A DNA stretch of 64,000 nucleotides from Kitasatospora fiedleri. GTDB taxonomy: Bacteria; Actinomycetota; Actinomycetes; Streptomycetales; Streptomycetaceae. The stretch lies in the NCBI RefSeq assembly GCF_948472415.1, contig NZ_OX419519.1:6415001-6479000 (forward strand), read 5' to 3'. The position numbers and the translations under genes are program-made. The notes beneath the pieces are model-generated. The model did no database searches. It was not told the DNA's origin and worked only from the letters and a program-made list of their open reading frames with translations. Below are positions 34,998-43,976 of the stretch, in pieces. Within the stretch, counting starts at the first letter, position 1, and every line of letters begins with the position of its first letter.

Positions 34998-35287
34998 GCG
35001 GGGAACGGGCCTCCTGGCCGCTGTACGAGGTGTTCGTGCGTCCCCGGCGCGGGCTGAACCACGTGCACGTCGGCTCGCTGCACGCGGCCGACGACCGGAT
35101 GGCGCTGCTCGCGGCGCGCGACCTGTACACCCGGCGCAACGAGGGGGTGAGCCTGTGGGTGGTCCGCTCGGACGCGATCGCCGCGTCCAGCCCGGACGAG
35201 CAGGACCCGTTCTTCGCGCCGAGCGGTGACAAGGTCTACCGGCACCCGACGTTCTACCCGATCCCCGAGGACGTCCCGCACATCTGA
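34994..35287 (+). CDS. paaB: 1,2-phenylacetyl-CoA epoxidase subunit B
   Basis: A 97-residue bridging subunit of the epoxidase complex: WPLYEVFVRPRRGLNHVHVGSLHA at the N-terminus, and FAPSGDKVYRHPTFYPIPE at the C-terminus. It starts inside the paaA stop (ATGA). It has no catalytic residues and holds A and C heterodimers together in the known complex. Confidence 0.95.
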   Translation: MSGERASWPLYEVFVRPRRGLNHVHVGSLHAADDRMALLAARDLYTRRNEGVSLWVVRSDAIAASSPDEQDPFFAPSGDKVYRHPTFYPIPEDVPHI

Positions 35288-35292
35288 GAAAA

Positions 35293-35307
35293 CTGACGGT
35301 CCGTCAG
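35293..35307. promoter_or_regulatory. palindrome between paaB and paaC
   Basis: CTGACGG-T-CCGTCAG, a perfect 7-bp inverted repeat 22 bp before the paaC ATG. It is related to the half-site of the paaA operator and suggests a second TetR-type binding site within the operon. Confidence 0.5.
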
Positions 35308-35328
35308 GAACCGAGCAGGGAAGGCGAT

Positions 35329-36210
35329 ATGACCGACGAGCACGTGTACCTCTCGCTGACCGGGGCGGGCCCGGAGCCGGACGGCGAGGCCCGCTGGGCG
35401 TACGGCACGGGGTTCGCCGATCCGCTGCTGGGGGTGGACGCGGCGCCGCCGGAGGGGATCGACCCGGCCGACCTCGCCGCGTACTGCCTGATGCTCGGCG
35501 ACGACGCGCTGGTGCTCTCCCAGCGGCTGATCCAGTGGATCACCCGGGCCCCGGAGCTGGAGGAGGAGGTGGCGCTCGCCAACCTCGGCCTCGACCTGCT
35601 CGGCCAGGCCCGCCGCCTGCTCACCCGGGCCGGGCAGCTGGACGGCAGCGGCCGCAGCGAGGACGAACTCGCCTACTGGCGCGAGGAGTCCGACTACCGC
35701 AACGTGCGGCTGGTGGAGCTGGAGAACGGCGACTTCGCGCAGTGCGCGGTGCGGCTGCTGCTGTTCGCCACCGCCCGCGAGGAGCTGTACCGGCGGCTGT
35801 CCGGCCACGCCGACCCGGTACTGGCGGCCGTCGCGGCGCTCGGCGCAAAGGAGCTGGCCTACCACCGGGAGTACGCGGCCTCCTGGACGGTGCGGCTCGG
35901 CGACGGCACCGAGGAGTCGCACCGGCGGATGCGGGCCGCGCTGGAGGCGCTGTGGCCGTGGCTGGACGAGCTGTTCACCCCGCACGAGGTCGAACTGCGG
36001 CTCGGTGTCGACCCGTCGGAGCTGCGCGCACCCGTACGGGCCGTCCTGGAAGGGGTGTTGGCCGAGGCCACGCTGCCCGTTCCGGAGACGGCGGGCCGGG
36101 CGTACGTGAACGGGCGGGCCGGGCGGCACGGGGTGCACACCGAGGCGATGGGGCCGCTGCTCGCCGAACTCCAGGTGCTGGCCCGGGCGCACCCGGGGGC
36201 GACGTGGTGA
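35329..36210 (+). CDS. paaC: 1,2-phenylacetyl-CoA epoxidase subunit C
   Basis: A 293-residue non-catalytic ferritin-like partner of PaaA, forming the A2C2 core. Typical segments are LMLGDDALVLSQRLIQWITRAPELEEEVAL, LANLGLDLLGQARRLL and AKELAYHREYAASWTVRLGDGTEESHRRM. It starts at ATG 35329 after AGGGAAGG, 41 bp after paaB, the only sizeable gap in the operon. Its stop overlaps paaD. Confidence 0.95.
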   Translation: MTDEHVYLSLTGAGPEPDGEARWAYGTGFADPLLGVDAAPPEGIDPADLAAYCLMLGDDALVLSQRLIQWITRAPELEEEVALANLGLDLLGQARRLLTRAGQLDGSGRSEDELAYWREESDYRNVRLVELENGDFAQCAVRLLLFATAREELYRRLSGHADPVLAAVAALGAKELAYHREYAASWTVRLGDGTEESHRRMRAALEALWPWLDELFTPHEVELRLGVDPSELRAPVRAVLEGVLAEATLPVPETAGRAYVNGRAGRHGVHTEAMGPLLAELQVLARAHPGATW

Positions 36211-36722
36211 GCACCCTGGAGCGGGCCCGGGAGGTCGCCGCCGCCGTGCCCGACCCCGAACTGCCCATGCTCACCCTGGCCGACCTGGGCGTGCTGGCCG
36301 GGGTCGAGGAGGCCGACGGCACGGTCACCGCCTGGCTGACGCCCACCTACTCGGGCTGCCCGGCCGTCGCCGAGATGGCCGCCGACGTGGCCCGCCGGCT
36401 GCGGGCCGCCGGCTTCGCGCAGGTCGAGGTCCGGCTGCGGATCGACCCGCCGTGGTCCAGCGACCGGATCAGCGCCGAGGGCCGCCGCAAGCTCGCCGCC
36501 GCGGGCATCGCCCCGCCGACGCCCGGCGGGCCGCCCGGGCCCGGCGGGCCGCTCGCGTCCGGCGGGCTGCTCGCGCTGGGCCCGACCCGCCGGGCGGTGG
36601 CCTGCCCGCAGTGCGGGTCCGAGGACACCGAGGAACTGTCCCGGTTCGGCTCCACCGCCTGCAAGTCGCTGTGGCGGTGCCGCAGTTGCCGCGAACCCTT
36701 CGACCGGATCAAGGAGATCTGA
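36207..36722 (+). CDS. paaD: phenylacetate degradation Fe-S/DUF59 protein
   Basis: A 171-residue protein with an N-terminal MIP18/DUF59 domain (PDPELPMLTLADLGVLAGV; Cys in TPTYSGCPAV). A Gly/Pro linker leads to a C-terminal zinc ribbon (CPQCGSEDTEELSRFGSTACK ... CRSCREPF). PaaD is thought to mature the Fe-S cluster or di-iron centre of the epoxidase. GTG 36207 overlaps the paaC stop; the stop overlaps paaE. Confidence 0.94.
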   Translation: MSTLERAREVAAAVPDPELPMLTLADLGVLAGVEEADGTVTAWLTPTYSGCPAVAEMAADVARRLRAAGFAQVEVRLRIDPPWSSDRISAEGRRKLAAAGIAPPTPGGPPGPGGPLASGGLLALGPTRRAVACPQCGSEDTEELSRFGSTACKSLWRCRSCREPFDRIKEI

Positions 36723-37798
36723 TGGCCGTCCGCCGCCCGCGGTTCCACCCGCTGCCGATCGGCACCCTGGAACGGCTCTGCGAGGACGCCGTCGCGGTCA
36801 CCTTCGACGTCCCCGCCGACCTGGCCGGGGAGTTCGCCTTCCGCCCCGGCCAGAGCCTGACGCTGCGCCGGATCGTCGACGGCGCCGACGAGCGCCGCTC
36901 CTACTCGCTCTGCTCCCCGGTCGGCGGCCCGCTGCGGATCGCGGTGCGCGAGGTGCCCGGCGGCCTGTTCTCGCACTGGCTGGTCGGCGAGGCCGGGACC
37001 GGCGAACTGGTCGACGTCCTGCCCCCCGCGGGCGCGTTCGCCGCCGACCCGGCCGAACCCGGCGAGCACGTGCTGATCGCGGCGGGCTCCGGGATCACCC
37101 CGATGCTCTCCATCGCCGGCTCCGTCCTGGCCGGCCACCCCGACTCCCGGGTCACCCTGCTGTACGGGAACCGGCGCAGCGACACGGTGATGTTCGCCGA
37201 CGAGCTGGCCGACCTCAAGGACCGCCACCTGGAGCGCTTCCAGCTCGTCCACGTGCTCTCCCGGGAGAGCCGGGACGCCGAACTGCTCAGCGGCCGCCTC
37301 GACCCCGAACGGGTCGCCGCCCTGCTGACCGCCCTGGTCGACGTCCCCGCCGTCGACCACTGGTGGCTGTGCGGGCCGTACGGGATGGTCACCGGGACGA
37401 AGCAGCTGCTGGCCGGACTCGGCGTCCCCGCCGGGCGGGTGCACCAGGAGCTGTTCCACGCCGAGGACGCCGCCGACGGGATCACCGAGGAACGGCACCT
37501 CGAACCCGCGCCGGACGCCGACGCCAGCGAGGTCACCCTCGTCCTGGACGGCCGCTCCAGCACGCTCGCCCTGCCGCGCGACCGCTCCATCCTGGACGGT
37601 GCCCAACGCGCCCGCCCCGACCTGCCGTTCGCCTGCAAGGGCGGCGTCTGCGGCACCTGCCGGGCCCTGGTGTGCGAGGGCGAGGCCGAGATGCGGCGCA
37701 ACTTCGCGCTGGAGGAGTCCGAGGTGGCGGCCGGCTACGTGCTCACCTGCCAGGCCCGACCGGTCTCCGACCGGGTGACGGTCGACTACGACCGGTAG
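36722..37798 (+). CDS. paaE: phenylacetyl-CoA epoxidase reductase
   Basis: A 358-residue electron-transfer subunit: N-terminal ferredoxin reductase fold with FAD (RRSYSLCS) and NAD(P)H binding (AAGSGITPMLSI), then a C-terminal plant-type 2Fe-2S ferredoxin with CKGGVCGTCRALVC and the fourth Cys in YVLTCQARP. It passes electrons from NADPH to the PaaA di-iron site. Last gene of paaABCDE; no paaK, paaG, paaZ or paaH are in the window. Confidence 0.95.
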   Translation: MAVRRPRFHPLPIGTLERLCEDAVAVTFDVPADLAGEFAFRPGQSLTLRRIVDGADERRSYSLCSPVGGPLRIAVREVPGGLFSHWLVGEAGTGELVDVLPPAGAFAADPAEPGEHVLIAAGSGITPMLSIAGSVLAGHPDSRVTLLYGNRRSDTVMFADELADLKDRHLERFQLVHVLSRESRDAELLSGRLDPERVAALLTALVDVPAVDHWWLCGPYGMVTGTKQLLAGLGVPAGRVHQELFHAEDAADGITEERHLEPAPDADASEVTLVLDGRSSTLALPRDRSILDGAQRARPDLPFACKGGVCGTCRALVCEGEAEMRRNFALEESEVAAGYVLTCQARPVSDRVTVDYDR

Positions 37799-37820
37799 GG
37801 GACGGGCGCGGCGGGGACCG

Positions 37821-37888
37821 GGGCCTCAACCGCGGTCGGCCGCCGCGTCGAGCAGGGCCTCAACCGCGATGGGCCGCCGCGTCGATCA
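37821..37888. repeat. 34-bp tandem duplication at the 3' end of the hydrolase gene
   Basis: Two adjacent imperfect copies starting GGGCCTCAACCGCG (37821) and GGGCCTCAACCGCG (37855). Each encodes a version of the same C-terminus on the minus strand: LIDAAAHRG-stop in the active frame and LLDAAADRG-stop in the shifted one. Confidence 0.8.
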
Positions 37889-38546
37889 GGGCGGCCAGCT
37901 CGGCGGGCCGGCTGAACATCGGCCAGTGGCCGGAGTCCAGGCCCAGGTACGTGATCCGCTCCATCCGGGACACCTCCGGCGCCGCGCCCGCCGCGACCCA
38001 CCCCCGGACCTCGGCCGGCGCGGCCTCGGCGCAGACCATCGTCACCGGCACGCCGTAGCGCCGCTCGTCCGCCAACCGGACCGGCGCCAGCGCGACACCC
38101 GCCGGGACGGGCACGGCGTTCGCCGCGATCCGCTCGCGCAGCCCCGCGTCCAGGTCGGCGCTGCTCGGCCCCTCGAACGGCTCCCAGCCGGGGAACGGCA
38201 CCGCGCCGTCCACCACCGGGAACAGGTCCGCGTACGCCTTCCCGTCCCCGTGCGGGAAGCCGTCCACCAGCACCAGCCCCGCGACCGCCTCCGGGCGGGC
38301 GTCCACGGCCATCCACCCCAGCGTGCAGGCCGCCGAGTGCGCCACCAGCAGCGGCCCGCCCTCCGCCGCGTCCACGGCGGCCACCACGGCCGCCAGCTGC
38401 TCCGCCAGCGTCGCCTCCGCGCGGCCGTCGCCCTGGCCGGGCAGGGTCAGCGGCACCGGTCGGTGGCCGCGCGCGGCGAGGGCGGGGACGACCGCGTCCC
38501 AGGCGGTGCCGTCCAGCCAGAGGCCGCCGATCAGTAGGACGTCCAT
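37860..38546 (-). CDS. alpha/beta-fold hydrolase
   Basis: A 228-residue serine hydrolase. It has an N-terminal LLIGGLWLDGTAWD oxyanion strand, a nucleophile in LLVAHSAACTLG (HSA elbow instead of GxSxG) and the catalytic His in GLDSGHWPMFSRPAEL. Substrate unknown; it resembles small salicylate-esterase-like proteins. The start is ATG 38546 with GGAGGAA upstream. The gene ends in a 34-bp tandem duplication that left a second copy of its last codons behind the stop. Confidence 0.87.
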   Translation of the reverse strand: MDVLLIGGLWLDGTAWDAVVPALAARGHRPVPLTLPGQGDGRAEATLAEQLAAVVAAVDAAEGGPLLVAHSAACTLGWMAVDARPEAVAGLVLVDGFPHGDGKAYADLFPVVDGAVPFPGWEPFEGPSSADLDAGLRERIAANAVPVPAGVALAPVRLADERRYGVPVTMVCAEAAPAEVRGWVAAGAAPEVSRMERITYLGLDSGHWPMFSRPAELAALIDAAAHRG

Positions 38547-38710
38547 GGTGTTCCTCCACGTACCGGGGGCCGCGAGCGGCCCGTTCGAGCGGTTCGCGGA
38601 CCAGGCTAGGGAGGGTTCAGGACGATCGGCTTCCTGATCGGGAAGGACGTTTCGGCCCCCGGACCCCCGGACCCCCGGACCCCGGACCGCGCTTCCGTAG
38701 GCTGTCGGGT

Positions 38711-39726
38711 GTGTCGACCACCGGGGACAGCCCCACCGCCCGGGCGCTGCGCGCGCTGGAGATCCTGCGCGACCGGCCCGGGACGAGCGCCGAGCAGCTC
38801 GCGGAGCGGCTGGGGTGAGCGACCGGGCCGCCCGGCGGTACGTGGCGATCCTGCGGGAGGCGGGCGTGCCCGTCGAGTCGGAGCGCGGCCCCTACGGCGG
38901 GTACCGGCTGGGGCGCGGGGCCCGGCTGGCGCCGGTGTCGTTCACGCAGGAGGAGGCGCTCGGGCTGGTGATGGCGGTGCTGGACGGGCGGCCCGCCGCC
39001 ACCGATCCGGACGACCCGGTGGGGGCCGCGCTCGGCAAGGTGGTCCGGGCGCTGCCCGAGGCGATCGGGCGGCAGGCCGCCGCGCTGCGGGCGCACGCCG
39101 CCGCCGCGCCCGACCCGTACCCGGCGCACCCCGACCCGGCGGTCGCCAGCACGCTCGTGGAGGCGATCGCGTCCCGGCGGCGGGCGGTGATCAGCTACCG
39201 GAGCCCGGGCGGCGACGAGTGGCGCGCCGAGGTCGACCCGTGGGCGGTGGTGGTGCGGCGGGCCCGCTGGTACCTACTGTGCCACTCGCACCGGTCGGAC
39301 GCGGTGCGGACCTACCGGATCGACCGGGTCCGGGCCGCCGAGCGGAGCGGCACGCCGTTCGAGCCGCCGGAGGGGCTCGACCCGGTCGCCGTGCTGGAGC
39401 GGCACCTGGGCAGCGGCTGGGCGTTCCGCACCCGGGTGCTGTTCGACGCGCCGTTCGAGCAGGTCGCCCCGTGGGTCGGCCCGACCATGGGACGGCTCCG
39501 ACCGGCGGGCGGGGGGTGCCTGCTGGAGGGCAGCACCCGCAACCCGGCGATGTACGCGGGGGAGTGGCTGGCGGCCGTCCCGTTCCCGTTCCGGGTCCTG
39601 GACGGGCCCGAACTGCGGGAGGCGGTGGCCGCGTTGGCGGCCCGGTTCGCGGCGGCGGCGGCCGCACCTCCGGAGGATGAACCGCCGGAGGGTGAGCCGC
39701 CGGAGGGTGGACCGCCGCAGAACTGA
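38711..39726 (+). pseudogene. WYL-domain DeoR-like regulator, interrupted by a frameshift
   Basis: The reading frame from GTG 38711 gives the first half of a helix-turn-helix (TARALRALEILRDRPGTSAEQLAERLG) and hits TGA at 38816. The next frame, from GTG 38815, continues as VSDRAARRYVAILREAGVPVE and through a full WYL domain (ISYRSPGGDEWRAEVDPWAVV). One G missing from the GGGG run at 38812-38815 explains it: LG-VSDRAARRY is the normal HTH. The C-terminus is an EPPEG repeat. It may be intact in the organism, because similar one-base gaps recur in this window. Otherwise the HTH is lost and the protein cannot bind DNA normally. Confidence 0.85.
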
Positions 39727-39759
39727 ACCGCCGGAGGGTGGACCGCCGCAGAACCGAAC
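39699..39759. repeat. tandem GCCGGAGGGTGGACCGCCGC repeats
   Basis: GCCGGAGGGTGGACCGCCGC-AGAAC occurs twice here, once as the end of the WYL regulator gene and once after its stop, within a wider 15-bp GAACCGCCGGAGGGT-type series that encodes the protein's EPPEG repeats. Confidence 0.7.
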
Positions 39760-39761
39760 CG

Positions 39762-40897
39762 TCAGACCACGGCGGACCGGGCGGGCGCCGGCGCCGGGGC
39801 CCCCAGCAGCCGGACCACCTCGTTGACCGCCGTGCGGCCCGCCCGGTTGGCGCCGACCGTGGACGCGGACGGGCCGTAGCCCAGCAGGTGCACCCGCGGG
39901 TCGGCGGCGACCCGGGTGCCGTCCATCCGGATGCCGCCGCCCGGGCCGCGCAGGCCCAGCGGGGCGAGGTGGGTGAGCTCGGCCCGGAAGCCGGTCGCCC
40001 AGACGATCGCGTCGACGGGCAACTCCTCGTCGCCCCAGGCCACTCCGCGCTCGGTGAGCCGGTCGAACATCGGGCGGCGGCGCAGCACGCCCAGCTCCTC
40101 GGCCCGCCGGTAGGCGACGCTCGGGCCCAGGCCCGTCACCGAGACCACGCTGCGCACCGGCAGCCCGGCCCGCACCCGCTCGTCCACCCGGGCGACCACC
40201 TCGCGGCCGAACTCCTCGGTGAACGGCCCCCGGTGGACCACCGGCGGGGTGCGCGTCACCCACACCGTCTCGGCCACCGCGCCGAGTTCGGAGAGCACCT
40301 GCACCGCCGAGGCCCCGCCGCCCACCACGACCACCCGCTGCCCGGCGAACTCCGCCGGGCCCCGGTAGTCGGCGTAGTGCAGCTGCCGCCCGGCGAAGTG
40401 CCCCGGGTAGCGGGGCAGGAACGGCCTGGTCCAGGTGCCGGTGGCGTTCAGCAGGGCGCGGCGGCCCAGCGCCCGGCGTCGGTCTCCACCAGCAGCCGCC
40501 CGTCCGGGCCGCCGTCGGGGCGCCCGTCCGGCCGCTCGCGCACCGCGAGCACCTTCACCGGCCGCAGCACCGGCAGCGCGTGCTGCGCCTCGTACGCGGC
40601 GAAGTAGCCGGGGACGGCCACCCGGGCCTCGGCGGCCGGGTCGGTGGCGGGGAGCTCGAAGTCCGGCAGGTCATGGAAGCCGTGCACGGTGGCCATGGTG
40701 AGCGAGGGGGAGCGGTGCGCCCAGGCACCGCCGGGCGCGTCGTCCGCGTCCAGCACCACGAAGCCGGTGTGCGGGGCGAAGCCGCGGCGGCGCAGGTGGT
40801 AGGCGGCGGACAGGCCGGCCTGGCCCGCGCCGATCACCAGCGCGTCCACCTCGCGGACGGTGCCGTCGTCCCCGGTGCTTGCACGTTCAACAGTCAC
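39762..40897 (-). pseudogene. FAD-dependent monooxygenase-like oxidoreductase, frameshifted
   Basis: The N-terminal part is read from GTG 40897: VDALVIGAGQAGLSAAYHL (FAD Rossmann motif) and GGAWAHRSPSLTMATVHGFHDLP, typical of flavin monooxygenases. The C-terminal part continues in another frame from about 40460: ALLNATGTWTRPFLPRYPG, VVVVGGGASAVQVLSELG (NADPH Rossmann), VDAIVWATGFRAEL and a final HLLGYGPSASTVGANRAGR. The frames join near 40450-40480 by one missing base in a GC-rich run. Substrate unknown. The start overlaps the true end of the ATP-grasp gene, so the two are coupled. Confidence 0.85.
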
Positions 40898-41791
40898 GCC
40901 GGTGAAACACCGGGGTGCGGTCGGGTGTTCCCGGCAGCAGCGCGCAGGCCGCGGCGGCCAGCCGGTCCGGCCCGTCCGGGCACAGGGCGAGGAACAGCCG
41001 GGCTCGGTCAGCTCCAGCTCGATCAGCGCGGGCGAACCGTCCGCCAGGCGGACCAGGTCGACCCGGGCGTACAGCAGCTCGCCCGGCTCGGCCGCCACCG
41101 CCAGCACCCGGGCGGCGAGCGCCAGTTGGTCGGCGTCCGGCTCGCGGGCGACGTCCGCGAAACCGCCGCCCAGCATCGGGCCGCGGCGCACCGCGTGGCT
41201 GAACTCCCCGCCCAGGTACAGCAGTGAGGTCTCGCCCTCGTCCTCCACCATCGTCAGGTACGGCTGCACCATCGCCGTCCGCCCGGCCGCCGTCAGCGCG
41301 GCGACCTGCGCCAGCGCCTCGGCCCGGTCCGCGGTGCGCACGGTGTCCCGCGCGCCGGAGGAGACCGTCGGCTTGACCACCAGCTCCGGCCAGTCGACCG
41401 CCGCCACGCCGTCCACCGGGTCGCCCGGGGCGACCCAGAGCGTCGGCACCACCGGCAGCCCGGCGGCGGCCAGTTCGCGCAGGTACGTCTTGTCGGTGTT
41501 GCGCTCCAGCACCCGGGCCGGATTGGCCAGCCTGGTCAGCGCGGAGACCCGCCGCGACCAGGCCAGGAACTCCGCGCGGTACAGGATGTAGTCCCAGACG
41601 CTGCGCACCAGCACCAGGTCGTACCCCGCCCAGTCCACCCCCGGGTCGTTCCAGAACACCGCCTCCGCGCTCACCCCGAGCCGCGCGAACGCCGCCAGCA
41701 CCGGCATCGCCTCCACGTCCTCCACCCCGCGGCAGGTGGCGTACGCGACCCGCTGGGGCCGGCGGACGGACGGGTGCAGGGCGGTGCTCAC
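40887..41791 (-). pseudogene. RimK-like ATP-grasp ligase, frameshifted near its C-terminus
   Basis: About 300 residues from GTG 41791. Features are VAYATCRGVEDVEAMPVLAA, VRSVWDYILYRAEFLAW and the ATP-grasp core ELVVKPTVSSGARDTVRT with VQPYLTMVEDEGETSLLYL. The metal-binding LIELELTEP is followed by a jump: reading one frame over at 40998-41003 restores LFLALCPDGPDRLAAAACA and a stop at 40887-40889. The uncorrected frame runs artificially into the monooxygenase. It would join a carboxylate to an amine or thiol using ATP; substrate unknown. Confidence 0.85.
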
Positions 41792-41950
41792 GGGGGGCTC
41801 CTGGCGTCGGGGCGGAAGAGTGCGCAGCGAGCGTCTTATGGGGCCCTGACCAGTGTCAACCGGTATGTCATTCCGTCCGACGAGATGACCGGGGCGTGGC
41901 CGGACGGCACCGGACGGTGACCGCTCCGGCCGGTGCGGGCCCCGGGCGCG

Positions 41951-42010
41951 TTCGGACGTAGTCGGACGCGTTCGGACGTATTCGGACGTATTCGGGCGCG
42001 TTCCGGCGGA
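41951..42010. repeat. 10-bp-period array, six units
   Basis: TTCGGACGTA, GTCGGACGCG, TTCGGACGTA, TTCGGACGTA, TTCGGGCGCG and TTCCGGCGGA follow each other without gaps. A period near one helical turn places all units on one DNA face. Confidence 0.85.
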
Positions 42011-42051
42011 TCGAACGGAATGCGCCCGGGTGGAATCCGTCCGGGCGGGAT

Positions 42052-42096
42052 TCTTTCGGACGGAGCTCTTTCGGACGGAGTTCTTTCAGGTGGAGT
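42052..42096. repeat. 15-bp tandem repeat, three units
   Basis: TCTTTCGGACGGAGC, TCTTTCGGACGGAGT and TCTTTCAGGTGGAGT in succession with a fourth decayed partial unit. It shares the TTCGGACG core with the 10-bp array upstream. Confidence 0.8.
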
Positions 42097-42229
42097 TCTT
42101 CCGGGGGCCCCGGAATGGGCGGGCCGTCGGGACGGGCAGGATTGTCAGTGGGCCGCCGTAGGGTGGGAAACACGCTGGAGGGGGCGCCGGAAGAGGCGTC
42201 GGGCACGGCGTGGGAAAAGGGGCGGCGAA

Positions 42230-43321
42230 ATGTCTGCGAACAGGATCGAGCACAAGGTCAACCACGTCTCGCTGGTGGTCGACAAATCCGGTTCGATGCG
42301 CCGGCACGAGGCGCAGCTGGTCCGGGTGGTGGACGAATTCGTGAAGGGCCTCCAGGAGGAGTCCGACCGCCTCGGCCACGAGACCAGGATCAGCCTCTAC
42401 GCCTTCGACCACGAGGTGCGGAACCTGGTCTGGGACATGGACGTCAAGCACCTGCCGTCCCTCAAGGGCCTCTACGCGGTCGCCAACGGCGCGACGGCGC
42501 TGATCGAGGCGGCGGTGAAGTCCGTCGACGACCTCAAGCACGTCTGGGAGGGCTACGGCGAGCACTCCTTCCTCCAGGTCGTCGTGACCGACGGCGAGGA
42601 GAACGCCTCCGGCTGCGCGGAGAGCGGCCTGATGCACACCCGGATGAAGAAGACCGAGGGCGCCGCCGTCCTGGGCGGCTGGATGGACCGCATCCGCACC
42701 GCCATGGCCGACCTCCCCGACCACTGGACGTCGGCGATCCTGGTCCCCAACTCGCTGGCCAAGCGCACCGCCCAGGAGTACGGCTTCCCGGCGGGCAACA
42801 TCGCGATCTGGGACGCGGACTCCAGCGGCGGCGTCGAGGAGGCCATCGACACCGTCAAGACCGCCGCCACCAGCTTCCTGCGCGGCCGCGAGAAGGGCGT
42901 GCGCGGCACCAAGAGCCTCTTCGCCATGGGGCAGGACCTGAGCGCGGCCGACGTGAGCGCCAACCTCGAAGCCCTCGACACCGGGGCGTACGCCCTCGTC
43001 CCGGTCGACCGGCAGGCCCCCATCCGGGAGTTCGTCACCGGCGCCGGGCACCCCTACCGGACGGGCTGCTCCTTCTACGAGCTCTCCAAGCGCGAGAGAA
43101 TCCAGGGCGGCAAGCAGCTCGCGGTGGCCGAGAAGGACCCGGCCACCGGCCTGATGACGGGCCGGGTCTTCTCCGGCCCGGCGGCCCGCAGCCTGCTGGG
43201 CCTGCCCGCCGCGGAGACCACGGTGAAGCCGGGCGACAACCCGGCGTACACCGTGTTCGTCCAGTCGACCTCGGTCAACCGGAAGCTGGTGCCCGGCACC
43301 CGGCTGCTCGTCATGCTGTAG
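42230..43321 (+). CDS. VWA-domain protein
   Basis: A 363-residue protein with an N-terminal von Willebrand A domain (about 10-210). The MIDAS motif is VVDKSGSM (DxSxS) and further metal-site residues fall in VVTDGEENASG. The C-terminal 130 residues have no obvious domain. It is cytosolic, with no signal peptide or membrane segment. VWA proteins usually work with MoxR-type ATPases or in tellurium/stress operons, but none is adjacent. The start is ATG 42230 with AAAAGGGG upstream. Confidence 0.88.
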   Translation: MSANRIEHKVNHVSLVVDKSGSMRRHEAQLVRVVDEFVKGLQEESDRLGHETRISLYAFDHEVRNLVWDMDVKHLPSLKGLYAVANGATALIEAAVKSVDDLKHVWEGYGEHSFLQVVVTDGEENASGCAESGLMHTRMKKTEGAAVLGGWMDRIRTAMADLPDHWTSAILVPNSLAKRTAQEYGFPAGNIAIWDADSSGGVEEAIDTVKTAATSFLRGREKGVRGTKSLFAMGQDLSAADVSANLEALDTGAYALVPVDRQAPIREFVTGAGHPYRTGCSFYELSKRERIQGGKQLAVAEKDPATGLMTGRVFSGPAARSLLGLPAAETTVKPGDNPAYTVFVQSTSVNRKLVPGTRLLVML

Positions 43322-43334
43322 GCCCGGCCCTGGC

Positions 43335-43394
43335 CCCTGCTGCCCGGGCCCCTGCTGCCCTGGTCCCTGTTGCCTGGGCCCCTGCTGCCCGGGC
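43335..43394. repeat. 15-bp tandem repeat, four units, after the VWA gene
   Basis: CCCCTGCTGCCCGGG, CCCCTGCTGCCCTGG, TCCCTGTTGCCTGGG and CCCCTGCTGCCCGGG in succession just past the stop codon. The C-rich runs might serve termination. Confidence 0.75.
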
Positions 43395-43462
43395 CGGCGG
43401 CCCCGGAACGCGCAGGTCCGGGGCCGCCGGAGGGCCGGGGAGCGGCCGGGGGAGGGGGCAGG

Positions 43463-43834
43463 TCAGGCGAGCGGCTCGATCACGGCGGCCGTGCCGTACG
43501 CGCAGACCTCCGTTCCGACGTCGGCGGCCTCCGAGACGTCGAAGCGCATCATCAGCACGGCGTTGCCGCCGCGCGCCCTGGTCTGCTCGACCAGCCGCGC
43601 CATGGCCTGGTTCCGGGTCTCGACCAGGGTCTTGGTGAGACCCTTGAGTTCGCCGCCCATCAGGGACTTGAGACCGGCGCCGATCTGCGAGCCGATGTGC
43701 CGGGAGCGCACCGTCAGGCCGAACACCTCGCCGATCACCCGGACCACCCGGTGCCCCGGCACGTCGTTCGTGGTCACCACCAGTACGCCGCCCGACGGGT
43801 CCTGCCCGCCGCCGAAATCGTTCAGTTCGCTCAT
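43463..43834 (-). CDS. YbjQ-family (DUF74) protein
   Basis: A 123-residue YbjQ/heavy-metal-binding-domain protein: VVTTNDVPGHRVVRVIGEVFGLTVRSRH near the N-terminus and ARGGNAVLMMRFDVSE with VCAYGTAAVIEPL at the end. These small pentameric proteins have no settled function. ATG 43834 is preceded by GGGAGGCT. Monocistronic. Confidence 0.88.
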   Translation of the reverse strand: MSELNDFGGGQDPSGGVLVVTTNDVPGHRVVRVIGEVFGLTVRSRHIGSQIGAGLKSLMGGELKGLTKTLVETRNQAMARLVEQTRARGGNAVLMMRFDVSEAADVGTEVCAYGTAAVIEPLA

Positions 43835-43976
43835 GCCACCAGCCTCCCGCCCGGACGGCCCGCCGGCCGCCCCGGCGCGCCGGGCGATCGCGCTCCGCGC
43901 CCGCGCGCCACCGCCGCCGGGCACCGGATCACGAGAGCTGATGGACACCGGGCACCGGGTTTGTCAACCTTGTCGC

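Larger units (their letters stand above)
41792..42229 (+). other. 438-bp region upstream of the VWA gene
   Basis: No separate gene is supported. It contains the ATP-grasp promoter side (41792-41900) and two short tandem-repeat arrays listed separately. The plus-strand frame of the VWA gene stays open back to 41933 through both arrays, so an N-terminal extension is possible but unlikely given the good start context at 42230. Confidence 0.5.
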
